Position numbers and translations under genes: made by a program
Notes under the pieces: generated by a model
Told to the model about the DNA's origin: nothing
Seen by the model: only the letters and a program-made list of their open reading frames with translations
The model's database searches: none
Part shown: positions 33,023 to 44,518 of the stretch, in pieces
Layout: every line of letters starts with the position of its first letter
Numbering within the stretch: position 1 is the first letter of the stretch
Assembly (NCBI GenBank): GCA_963565915.1
Contig: OY751493.1
Coordinates: 682,001-746,000 of the forward strand
DNA from: Entoloma clypeatum
Taxonomy: Eukaryota; Basidiomycota; Agaricomycetes; Agaricales; Entolomataceae
Reading direction: 5' to 3'
Length of the DNA stretch: 64,000 bases

Positions 33023-34127
33023 TCAAACAGAGAAATTATACTTAGCTCTCGCTCTCCACTCCACCAACGACGGCCAGATCCAATACATCAATTGCGCGAA
33101 CCTCATCGTGGCCGGCAAAAAGACCGTCTTTTCATGATGGTCGACCGCTTCCACACACCTCCACGCGACTTCTTCCTTTTTTAGTGCATTTCCCTTTTTA
33201 TTTGGATCTTTCTCTCGCACGGGACCCTTGTCCACGGCGCTGGCGCGGAAGTCGCCTTCGACGGTGGAAGGGATGACGAATGAGAAGTTGATGGCGGGGT
33301 GCTCGATTGAGAGGGCTTGGTAGAGGAGGAGGGAGGCGGCTTTGGTTGATGCGTAGAGCGAGCGCGTGGGGGCGGGTATGACAGCGGCGAGGGAAGACAC
33401 GAGGAGGATGGAAGGAGATAGGGAGCTGCTGGCTAGGAGCGGGATCTGAGGTCATGATGATTAGATTTACATATTGGATTTCAATATGGAAAGAGGTACG
33501 AATGTGATGGCGGCGACGAGGGGACCGATAAAGTTCCCCTGTGTCGCAGCTTCTGCGACGTCGACGGCGTTTTGAATACCTGCTTTGGAGGCTTTTGGAG
33601 GCGTGAAGGTCGTTCCATCGGCTGCGACACCGGCGACTGCCATAAGAGGCTGCAGAGCGGATACACCGGCAGCGACGATCACGGTATCCACGCCTTCCCA
33701 CTCTAAGTATTAAATCACAAAGCCACATATCAGCTTCGCTGTGACAAGAATGATGGGACATACCTGTCTCCAGAGTCATTCGTAACCGGACCATGTCATC
33801 TACGTTTGTAAGATCGCCACTTACTCCGAGAATCCGGGATGCCCCTCTCCACCGAGCCGCGTCCGTGCCCCGCCTCCTGCACTCCTCCACCACCTCGGTG
33901 AGATTATCCAGCCGGCGTGCGACTACACAGACTCTTGCTCCGCGCTCTGCATAGATGTGTGCGATTGACCGACCGATACCGCTCGATGCCCCGAGGATGA
34001 GCACGCGCTCATCGACCTTGGGGATGGTGAGGACGCGCCGTGAACGAAGATATAGGCGTCGGAGGGTGAACAAGATGGGACAAATAGCCAGGATGGTGAG
34101 GCCTTGCCGACTTATTGCTGTAGCCAT
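33023..34127 (-). CDS. Short-chain dehydrogenase/reductase with N-terminal membrane anchor
   Basis: Three exons (34127-33764, about 33702-33500, 33445-33023) give 329 residues. Residues ~5-25 (ISRQGLTILAICPILFTLRR) look like a membrane anchor. The Rossmann cofactor motif is GASSGIG, followed by RGARVCVVARR. The catalytic Tyr and Lys are in YASTK, with a Ser-rich strand before them (LLVSSLA). This is the classical SDR layout, reducing or oxidising a carbonyl/alcohol with NAD(P)H. The arrangement resembles ER-membrane SDRs of lipid metabolism (DHRS7/11-beta-HSD type), but the substrate cannot be read from the sequence. The gene starts 383 bp from the divergently transcribed homoserine acetyltransferase at 34511. 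Confidence 0.85.
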
Positions 34128-34510
34128 GTACGTTTGTTTCGAGAAGTAGGTAGAGGACAGCGTGTAGGACCAACAGGAGTCGGTTATGAAAGTGTTGACG
34201 TGGTTGTTTGATGCGGCACAGGGATTTTCGCGGAGATGACTGCCCCAGGTTAGTGGTGAGCCATCCTCAGGAAGTCAATCACATGCCACAACGCTTCCAC
34301 AGGTGAACTTAGCCTTCGAAGACATCCAAGCATCAAGCGGATCTTATTTCATGTAATCTAATCAACCTTCCACGGGACTCGGGGGTTTCAAGTAATTGGC
34401 TTGCTCCTCCATGCTCCTTGAAATACAGAGTTACTCCCGTAGGCCAACATACCATTATTACGCTGAGTGAACCTTTATATCTACGTCCTCATCCCATCCA
34501 GACAACCACA

Positions 34511-36066
34511 ATGGCTTCTTCCCTGGTAGCATTGGACCAGACGATTCACATCGTCCCCTCCTTCACGTTAGAAAGCGGGGTGGTACTCAAGGATGCCCCC
34601 GTTGCCTATAAAACCTGGGGAAAGCTCAACGCTGCGAGAGACAACGTCATGGTCATTTGCCATGCCCTCACTGGCAGCGCCGACGTTCAAGATTGGTGAG
34701 CACTGCAACCCCGAAACTTGTATCGTGCGTATTGACCAGAACCTGTGCCAGGTGGGGACCCATGATGGGCCGCAGAAAAGCCTTTGACCCGTCCCGGTTC
34801 TTCATCTTCTGCGCGAATGTCTTGGGCTCGCCATACGGCTCCGCTTCCCCACTCACAACCAACCCTGCGACAGGTAAGCCTTACGGCCCTTCTTTCCCCT
34901 CGACCACCATCCGCGATGACGTCCTGTGAGCAGTCTCAGAACTCGTCCCAACATTTCGCTGCAATCACTGACTTTTTCACTTTCCTTGCAGAATCCACAA
35001 CCTCGTCCTCAACCACCTCCAGATCACCTCCATCGCCGCCGTGATCGGCGGATCCATGGGTGGGATGCACGTCCTCGAATGGCCTCTCTGCACACCAGCC
35101 GGCTACGTCCGAAACATCGTTCCCCTCTCTACCTCCGCCGCACAATCAGCGTGGGGCATCGCCTGGGCCGAGACCCAGCGTCAATGCATCCACGCCGATC
35201 CCAACTTCTGTGGCGGGAACTACACCGATAGCGCCAGACCCGCCGCAGGGCTGGCCGCAGCGCGTGCGTGCGCGATGTTGACCTACCGGTCGCGAGAGTC
35301 ATTTGAGCGGCGGTTCGGCAGGAGAATGCAGCCCCCCGCTGGTCCCAAAAAAGGACTCGGAAACGATCGAACGATCCCAACCCCTCCTCCCTCCCCACCA
35401 AACTCGAACCTCCACCTCGACGGCTCCACCACACCCCCTCGCACCGTTCTTCCACCCGTCCTCCCAACCTCCCGCCCTCCTCCTCCCGACATCTTCTCCG
35501 CCCAATCCTACCTCCGCTACCAAGGCCAAAAGTTCATCACCCGCTTCGACGCCAACTGCTACATCCACATCACCCACAAAATGGACTCGCACGATATCTC
35601 ACGCGACAGGATGCCCACCAGCACCGTCGCGTCCGAGCTCAGCTCGCTCCCGCCCGCCCTGACCATCTCCATCTCGTCGGACGGGCTTTTCCCCGTCGTC
35701 GAGCAGGCCCTGCTGGCTGAGCGTATCCCCCGTGCGGAGCATGTGGTGCTGGACAGCCCAGAGGGGCACGACGGGTTCTTGCTTGAGTTTGAGCGGATGA
35801 ATAAGGTGATTGAGGAGTTTTTGAGGAGGCGGGTGCCGGAGGTTTATGTGGGAGGAGAGGAGGAGGAGGGGGATACTGAGGGGTTTGAGGTGAGGAAGAC
35901 AAGCGTTTTTGGGGAGGCGGAGACTGAGGATGATTTCGTGGAGTTGTAAGTCGCTCTTCTCAACCCCTCGAAGACGAGGTGAACTCACGTTTGTTGTTCG
36001 TACAGCGGAAGTGAGAAGCCACGGACTCGGCACCAGCCTCCCCCGGGCTTGTACAGCGTCAGCTAA
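34511..36066 (+). CDS. MET2: Homoserine O-acetyltransferase, paralog 1 (methionine biosynthesis)
   Basis: The enzyme transfers acetyl from acetyl-CoA to homoserine, the first committed step toward methionine. Exon 1 starts MASSLVALDQTIHIVPSF. An intron splits the Trp codon in VQDW/WGP, and a second lies after TTIRDDV. The alpha/beta-hydrolase nucleophile Ser is in GGSMGG (35056 region), the Asp in SISSDGLF and the His in EGHDGFLLE. The conserved LGSPYGSASP and FDANCYIHITHKMD blocks are present. Compared with paralog 2 it lacks about 30 residues after KMDSHD and has a Pro-rich insert. The frame can stop at 35949, but a good 60-bp intron (GTAAGT...ACAG) overlaps that stop and extends the protein 20 residues to 36066. 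Confidence 0.9.
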
Positions 36067-36699
36067 GAACGCATTCCTCTAGTGGGATGATTTTCATCGC
36101 TGGGGGATGGCGGCTAGTAGTATTAATAGATTACCCCAGTCGATAAATCGGTCATGTTGCTGGGCATAGGTGACCGATCGCGAGGAATATATCCTTTTTA
36201 TTATTATTTAGTTTTCCCGAGTGACCGACGAGTCGATATCGATGGCTGGCCAGAAGCAACGTGAACGAGCAAGCATTGGACGAAAGTCATTGATAGCCCT
36301 GACGAATTGTCAGCAGTGTTGAGGCCGAAGAGATAATTATATCGTCGATACAGACCCTTGTAGAGGTGTTGGGACCACGTAATGGTCAGCTTGCGGCACA
36401 TCTGGCTGTGCGTTACAACCAAAACCTGAATCCCTGTTAGATTAGTCTTGTGAAAGCTTTGAAAGTATCCTTCAAGTTGTGAACGACTCCCTTTGATACA
36501 TCACCGATGTCGCACGATCAAAAAAATGGTTGTCTCTGCATCCAATTTCAAGGAACCGAACTTGCTGACAGGCGACGATGCTGTTACATCTTTCAGATTC
36601 GTCACAAATCAACATTATTTGGGGCACACAGCAATACAACTTAGGGATGTACCAGCAGGAATGTCGTTAAAAAAACCCCCAGACGAAAGCCAAATATCT
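36067..36699. other. Intergenic between MET2 paralog 1 and RTF2
   Basis: No coding signal seen. The two genes converge here, so it holds both 3' ends. Confidence 0.4.
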
Positions 36700-37848
36700 C
36701 TACGCATACTGGAAAAGAAAAGTCTTGATGAGCGAACCCTCCTCGAGCAACAGACAAAAAAAAAACATACCCTCGTAAATGTCCCCATGGTCATAAACGT
36801 CTCCTTCCTCTTCGGCATATCCTTATCGCCATAAATACTCTGCACAGCCTCTGTCATCCCCGCCTTCCTCTTCGCCTCTTCCATCGCCAAGCTACTCGCC
36901 ACCGCCCGGCTAGTAGCCACCATGCTTGGATTCAGATTCGGCCGTTTCTCAAGTCTCTTCGCCGGTGGTGGTAAGTCTGCCTCGCCGTCACCAGGCGAGA
37001 CATCCTTGTTCTTTCGCTTTTTACTCTTCTTCTTTTCAGGCTCCAGCGCGCGTTTACGTTCCATGGCCCAGTATATGAGCTCCTCCTCCTCAGGGGAAGG
37101 GTTGATGTTGAGGATGTCTTCCGAGGGCGAGTATTTCGCGGCACATTGCGGGCATAGGGAGAGCTGTTTCTCACCCTTCTCTTTCGGCGGTTCCGCGGCA
37201 TCGGAGTCGGAGGCGCTTTGAGGTGGCGAGGAGGAGGATGGTGAGCTTCCACCCGATACGGTTTTGAGACCTGCATGGGTGAAGACGCAGCCGCAAGTGG
37301 AGATATAGACGAAGGGCTGCAGGCCGTTCATTTCTTTCAGAGTCAGTGGGCAGACGAACTGCGGCCGTTCCCTGTCAGGGTTTGAGGATTCTGGTGCCGG
37401 ATTGGGTGTCAGATTGAGAGCTTTGACGTCCTAAGGGAGATTTTTTGTCAATTCAGTTGACAATAAACCAGAAAAAATGCACGCACCTTCAATGAACGTA
37501 TATGCCCGCATATCTTCTCCCCGTCACCATATGCCGATTTGTCGAGGAGATACTCTATTATAGAGTCTTTGTTGTACAACTTTCCGAGGGCACACGACAC
37601 GACGGGTTCTTGTAGTTTGCGCTATGTTTTACAGCATTAGTGAAGGATCTTCGAAAGAAAAAGCACGCCTTACCTTGGATAAAGCACAGAAGAACCACCG
37701 TGCGCGAGTCTGATTCGCTTTATCTGCTTGTTCGGCCTACAAGTCGTCGGTAAGCCACCATATTAGCAACGAAAAGAAATGTGAACACCTTTGGTTTATT
37801 GCGGACCAAGTCTCTGCGATCTGGGATGCTTCCTCCATCATTACCCAT
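36700..37848 (-). CDS. rtf2: Replication termination factor 2 (RTF2) RING-like protein
   Basis: The ATG at 37848 starts MGNDGGSIPDRRDLV, the conserved beginning of RTF2 proteins. Exon 1 ends at 37789. Further exons carry ARWFFCALSK, the first U-box/RING half (RKLQEPVVSCALGKLYNKDSII) and the second half (FVCPLTLKEMNG...FVYISTCGCVFTHAGLK...LCPQCAAKY). A Lys-rich nuclear segment follows (EPEKKKSKKRKNKDV). A 9-base last exon (36708-36700) supplies the terminal YA, giving the typical C-terminus ...MGTFTRYA. RTF2 stabilises forks paused at replication barriers, and homologs also influence mRNA splicing. The start lies 157 bp from the divergent MED21 start. Confidence 0.9.
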
Positions 37849-38005
37849 CGTTGATTTCTGTTGAGCAAGGTAAGAGAAATGGCGAAGATGACTTTGGTTT
37901 AGTCATCCATGGGAAAAAAAAACCAAATCCGACAGGGATTAGTCATCCTTTGGGGTCACGACCCCCCCTCCTTTCGTCTGTGGGAGTCCGAGTCAGCAGC
38001 CTGAA
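37849..38005. promoter_or_regulatory. Shared divergent promoter of RTF2 and MED21
   Basis: Only 157 bp separate the two start codons, which face away from each other, so both core promoters must lie here. No TATA box stands out. Confidence 0.6.
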
Positions 38006-38705
38006 ATGCTGCAGGAACTGTCGCATATGGACCGTATAACGCAACTCCAGGATGAGATTCAACAGGTGCGCGCGCCACTCCATGGGATGACGCCGATAAG
38101 CTAAGAACGAACTTCGGAACCTGCTAGCTGCTCACAATCATGTCCAACACCATCGGATATCTCACGTCTCGCTCCAATTTTCTTCAAGTCAGTAAGGAGA
38201 TTCCGATAACCAAGCAGCGAAATCAAGAGAAATTCGATCTACCCGATATTTTTGAAGGTGTGTGTGTATCATGCCGTCCTATTCTGAGTTGAATCTCGGG
38301 GGACAGCAAACAAAAAGGAACTCGTCGCGGACCTTATCACGAAAGCGAAACAGATAGAATACCTCATAAACTCTTTACCGGAACCAGAACCGGAGGAGGA
38401 GCAGGTACTGGAAACTTTGATCTCATCTCTTGCGTTTTGGAAAATCTGAAATGCGAGTGCGACTAGGCGAAACGATTACTGGCATTGGAAGAAGAAATGA
38501 CCTCCGTCAACGCAGACTACATTCGAGCTGTTAACCGTGCTAGTACGCCTCCGCTCAATAACCACCCTTCCTTTTCATCTTTTTCTAACTTGACGACGAT
38601 GACGTAGAAGATCTCCATGGCCAAATCAGAGACGCGCTATTGATGATGCTCACCGACTCTGATGTCGACCTTCTGGAAGGCGATCGCTCAGGCAAGAGCC
38701 GTTGA
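38006..38705 (+). CDS. med21: Mediator complex subunit 21 (MED21/Srb7)
   Basis: Five exons (38006-38065, 38128-38257, 38307-38403, 38467-38542, 38608-38705) encode about 152 residues. The strongly conserved start MDRITQLQDEIQQ begins at 38027; an in-frame ATG at 38006 would add seven residues. The rest matches MED21: LLTIMSNTIGYLTSRSNF, a variable linker, then a coiled coil NKKELVADLITKAKQIEYLINSLPEPE and LALEEEMTSVNADYIRAV. MED21 pairs with MED7 in the middle module, linking activators to RNA polymerase II; it is essential in yeast. Its length is normal and all introns have canonical splice sites. Confidence 0.9.
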
Positions 38706-38927
38706 TGAGACTCGAGTTGAGCCGCGGCCTGAGACGGACATAACGAGATGGATGGCTGATTTCATTTCCAGGGTGGAGGGACTACCTTTGCGCCGCCTTT
38801 TGTTGGGCGGAGACGGTAGGGAAATCCTTGGGCACCACTGTTCAATGATACCGAGATGTAAATGGATGGAGGGGGAAAGGCCAGTTCCTTCGGAAAGATC
38901 TGGTTCTTAGTGACCCATCGAAGAGGA

Positions 38928-39000
38928 CTGGATATGGTGTAACGTTTCACACTGCTGCCCGACAATCAGAAGTACCTGGGGTTCGATTCCCCGTATCCGA
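38928..39000 (+). pseudogene. tRNA-like sequence, probably a degenerate tRNA-Glu
   Basis: A 73-base segment starts CTGGATATGGTGTAACG and ends with a perfect T arm and acceptor strand (GGGGTTCGATTCCCCGTATCCGA) identical to the tRNA-Glu at 50187-50276. The D stem pairs (GTGT/ACAC). The first two acceptor pairs are swapped, the anticodon stem pairs only in part and position 33 is not T, so a working tRNA is doubtful. Confidence 0.45.
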
Positions 39001-39250
39001 ACTCCACTGTTTCCGGTTTTGTTGTGGAAAACAATATTCTTGCTTTTCTATGGCGACATAGAAGTAGACTTCGTCCTTCTTAAACCACTCTAGCTCAGAC
39101 GGGTTGATCTCTCTACACGTAGGGTGCAGCTCTTTCCTTGATATTCTTTGAACGAACGTAACTCATGTGGGAGGACGGTGGTCGTCAGGCGGGTCCAAGT
39201 CCGAGTCATCGCTAACATATAAGTTGAATCTATGACCGGGACCTCAGGCC

Positions 39251-40945
39251 TCATGGCCTAACGTTAAACCGTCTATCATCACAGCGGACACTCCACCCCT
39301 CCCATTGCGCCTTCCCACTCCTAATCTCCTCCAACCTCTCCGCCAGTGCCATACCGATCTCCCACAATCCATCCAGCTCGACGACTTCTGTTTGCCCGTT
39401 CTCACCTGTCGAGTTCCATCCGATCTTGCCGACGGGCACCACGCTCACGGCCGTACCGACGCAAAAAGCCTCGACGAGCTTGCCTTCGCGGGCCCATGCG
39501 AAGGTCTCGGATATCGTGAGAGGGCGCTCATGGACGTGCAGGCGGTGCGTCCGGGGCAGCGGTGGGAGTGCCTGTGCAGAGGAAGCATGAGCGCGGAGGA
39601 GCGCAAGGCAGGAGTCCCGTGTGATTCCTGGGAGAATCGTTCCATCCAGCGGAGGTGTTATGATATCGAAATCTGTATGGGTTAAGAAACAAGAAATAAA
39701 CATAGTTATTAACCAGATGAGTTTAGAAAGGTGGAACAATCTTTGTTGAGTTGGACGAAGTAAGTTTTATCTCACCTTCATTTCCATTATCCCTTTTCAC
39801 GACGACGAAAAAGTTCATCGCGCCGGCTTCCGTCACCGTCTCGCCGATCAGCCACAAAATCTGGTTCCAACCGCCTTCGCGCGCTGCCAGACGTTGCGGG
39901 AGGAAAGTCGGCGCGTAGTTGGAGCCAAGCTTGTGGTTCCCCGTCCCGCCCGGCCAGGAACGCACGGTGCTCCCGAGAGCGAAGAGGGAGATCGTCTTGG
40001 GTGCGGCGGGTTTCTGAAGAGCTGTGGAGATCGAAGTTGATGATGGTGAAGGGGCAATGTAGTAGGCACCGGCAGGTGACACAATGATGTAAAGCATTGC
40101 ATGGTCGGATGCCTGTACACCGAGAGCTAGTTTCCGAAGAGACAACATAATGGCAAATGTATGATCAGATGTATGTGAAGTATTCGGTGAGTGGAAATGC
40201 GTACTGGGACGTGTGCCGATGATAGTCGGACGGATGTAGAGGCTTTGTCCTGGCTTTAACGGGATCCAACGTTCCTCGATGCTGACAAGTTTATATATGA
40301 GGTGTAGGAGTGCCAAGGGGTCGAATGGCTGTTGGTCGTGGTAAAAAAAACATCACAGTGAGGGACGCGAATAAAAACGCGTACCGGAAGAGCAACACGC
40401 TCCGCCGAGCGCAGGAGGCGCTGGACGTTCATTTCCGGTCGAAACAAACGCGGTTCCCCATCAGGGCCCCGGTGTGCCTGGATGCGAGAAGAAAGGAAAA
40501 AATGTGCAAGGGCGATTCATTTACATTGAGGCGCAAAGGAACATACCTTCATCCCCTCGAACACATTCGTGCAGTAATGCAAGCATGAACAGGCAGGGTC
40601 AAGACTCAGTGGGCCGTAGGGCTTAATTTCGGGTGGAGACCATCCTGTGGCTGGGTCATAGTTTGCGATCAGCATATGGTCGGTTTTTGTCTAGACATGC
40701 ATGTCAATGAGTCATGTTTTGGGCCAATACGAATTCCGAGCACCTCTCCAAATTGGATAGCCATGCCAGTATCTGGAAGAGGTTTGAGGTTGGTTGTAAG
40801 GTTCAAAATGAGCTTTGAAGCCTGTGGAGAACATGTTAGCCTGAACTTGAATGAAGTCAGGCAGGAAAGAAAGACTTGCATCAAGCTCGTTGGGTGCGGT
40901 GGCGCAGTCGTTCGCGGTCGTGGGTGGAGTGCTCTGAATGGCCAT
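39251..40945 (-). CDS. Branched-chain amino acid aminotransferase (BCAT)
   Basis: The ATG at 40945 (MAIQSTPPTTANDC) leads into several exons ending at the TGA at 39251. Visible blocks in order: TDHMLIANYDPATGW, PACSCLHYCTNVFEGMKAY, LFRPEMNVQRLLRSAERVALP, PGQSLYIRPTIIGT, the PLP-lysine region GNHKLGSNYAP (Lys forms the Schiff base), LIGETVTEAGAMNFFVV, LDGTILPGITRDSCLALL and FCVGTAVSVVPVGKIGW. This is fold-type IV aminotransferase class, EC 2.6.1.42, interconverting Leu/Ile/Val and their keto acids. No obvious mitochondrial presequence is seen, so a cytosolic form is likely. It is transcribed away from MET2 paralog 2, with 228 bp between the starts. Confidence 0.9.
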
Positions 40946-40960
40946 GGTAGCCTGTTGAAA

Positions 40961-40966
40961 TGACTC
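40961..40966. promoter_or_regulatory. Possible general-amino-acid-control (Gcn4/CPC1-type) site
   Basis: TGACTC (followed by G rather than the ideal A) lies 15 bp from the BCAT start, in the divergent promoter it shares with MET2 paralog 2. Gcn4-type bZIP factors bind TGACTCA and control both pathways in fungi. A single 6-mer is weak evidence. Confidence 0.35.
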
Positions 40967-41173
40967 GGACTCGGGAGATTATTTTCCATTTTATACGGGA
41001 ATGAGATCCGAAATTTCCGAGGAAACAAAAACATTTTTTAAGCATTAAATGACGTAAGCGCCCAAAATATATTGGATAAGATAAGGTCTCGAGCATCAAA
41101 GGCTCAAGCGACCAACAGTCCACGGCAAGTCCACGGCCCCCAGTATACAAGGCATTGGAAACCTCAGCACAAG

Positions 41174-42713
<1,540 letters not shown>

Positions 42714-43118
42714 TCCTTCCATAGGAGGAGGATTTGTCCCCCCCTATGTAAGGGAAGAAAGCTTTATCTACATATACTAGTATGCCGTTTTCCCTCCGAA
42801 ATTCCGAATGATGCATTTCAACAGAGCCCTCTCTCAGTGTACAAAGCCCTATAAAAGTATGTTGGCGGGGGAGTCTCGAAATTCAATCCTTCAGAGTGTT
42901 CAATGAATACAAATGGATCTGTCGGACACAAGATATAAGTTATAGCAGTCGGAGGCAATAACCTACGACCATGAGTGGTGAACCGGTGACTACTAACAGG
43001 TTGGGGAGACCTTGCTCACATTTTTCCTACGTAGTATGTATATATATATCTATACGAGTCGTTTCTCCTGGAAACTCGTTTGGCTCCCTTGTTGGCTCCC
43101 CTGCGCCTCTCAGCTCAA
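42714..43118. other. Intergenic, converging 3' ends
   Basis: No coding signal was recognised between MET2 paralog 2 and the thioredoxin gene, which converge here. Confidence 0.4.
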
Positions 43119-43947
43119 TTAGAAGTTCGAAATCGGCTCCGCCGTGCATTCTCCCATCGCAAACCGTTTCCACTTCACCGTACTCGTCACCCGCGTCATC
43201 AACATGCTCCACCACTGCGACCTCGTCTTCGCTGGCCGCTCGGTATCGCCGCTGACACTCGCAATCTGTGTCGGAGGCGACCCCCGTTGCTCGTCCCCAT
43301 TATTTGGGAGGGAGACAACATCTCCGGACGCAGTGGTGGTGCTGGCGGCGTATTTACGGATCGTATCCTGAAGACCACTGATATCGAAAATTCGTCAATC
43401 AAGTAGACTGTCGAGGCTGGCCACTCACTTTTTGTCGGATCCCTTCACCTGATCGACTTTCTTTCCTCCCTTGAAGAAAACGAACGTTGGCCTGGTTGCA
43501 TTATGAGTACCGGCCCCCAAGAATTTTTTGTTTTCCTTTGCAGGATGGTAGTAGTATGCTAGCAGATGGACTCACATCGCAGAAATGGAATACCGCCGTG
43601 CGACATCTTTTGCAGCGTCCACGTCACACTTGAGGAAAGTGACCTGCTTGTACTCTCTTGAAAGCGTTTCGAACACGGGTGCGATCGCGTTGCATGGGCT
43701 ACACCTGAAAGACAAGATCATTTTTCTTTTTGAGTCACGATCGAAAAAGCCAGGAAATGCGGAGGAAGACGGTAATAGTGACAGACCAAGTGGCGTGAAA
43801 ATCGATGACCTTCGGATACAAGTATTCATATAAACCACGTATCCAACGCAGCTACAGGAAAGACCTCACAGTGAGTTTGTCCGAGTCCTTGCAGCTCGAG
43901 AGTATCCCCTTCAGCTGGCGGATAGACGAGACATTTCCTATGGTCAT
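43119..43947 (-). CDS. Thioredoxin with about 80-residue C-terminal extension
   Basis: Five exons (43947-43870, 43809-43787, 43704-43576, 43491-43429, 43377-43119) give an intact frame of 183 residues. The start MTIGNVSSIRQLKGILSSC is followed by VIDFHATWCSPC (active site WCSPC instead of the common WCGPC), LKCDVDAAKDVARRYSISAMPTFVFFKGGKKVDQVKGSDKNGLQDTIRKYA. The ordinary thioredoxin fold ends there (~105 residues). An unusual tail of about 80 residues, first Ser/Thr/Gly-rich and then basic with two Trp, continues to a stop at 43119. An unrecognised last intron could change the tail. It would reduce protein disulfides in the cytosol. Confidence 0.85.
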
Positions 43948-44518
43948 TCTTCCGAGCAAAATTCGGAGGAGGCCTGATTATAGCTGATAGGCGGCGGTGG
44001 GGTTGCAGTGAGTCAAAGTAAGTACACCGCCCATCCAGTCCCACCGAGGTCCTATAAGTCCAACCCAGAGAGCACTCAGCGCACCCTGGCGAACATGTGT
44101 TGTCCTCGCGGGAAACGACCACCGACATCGAACATCCAGCGGCTTTCAGCTGGAAACAATGAAAAAGGACTGCTGAACCAGCATGCAGATGTTCGTGTCA
44201 AACGCCATACGAGATGCAAGAGGAAGAAGACACACCACTTTGCTGCAGTCTAGTATTCGATGCGTCTGAATAGCATGGCGAAGAAGTTTGAAAGGGGCCG
44301 TAGCACCTCCTTCTCTCCACACCTGGACCTTGCGGGGCTCATATCGGTCGTCAAAATGAAACGGCGCCGCAGCATGCCTCATGATCACATCCCCGTTCAT
44401 TCATTTACGGGGCAGAAAAAGGCAGTTTAAGAGCCGTCCAATTTTCATGTCCTCCCGAAGGATAACAGTACACAGATGCACGTTCCACAAAATAAAATTT
44501 CACGTTACTGCCGCGTGA
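43948..44518. other. Intergenic between thioredoxin and GH47 genes
   Basis: A minus-strand ORF with an ATG at 44400 (MNGDVIMRHAAAPFHFD...) is open but shows no recognisable family and no clear continuation, so I do not call it a gene. Confidence 0.35.

Noticed and set aside
44146..44400. Minus-strand ORF starting MNGDVIMRHAAAPFHFD
   Set aside because: Has an ATG and a possible donor but no second exon or family could be found; it could be a 5' exon of an unknown gene.
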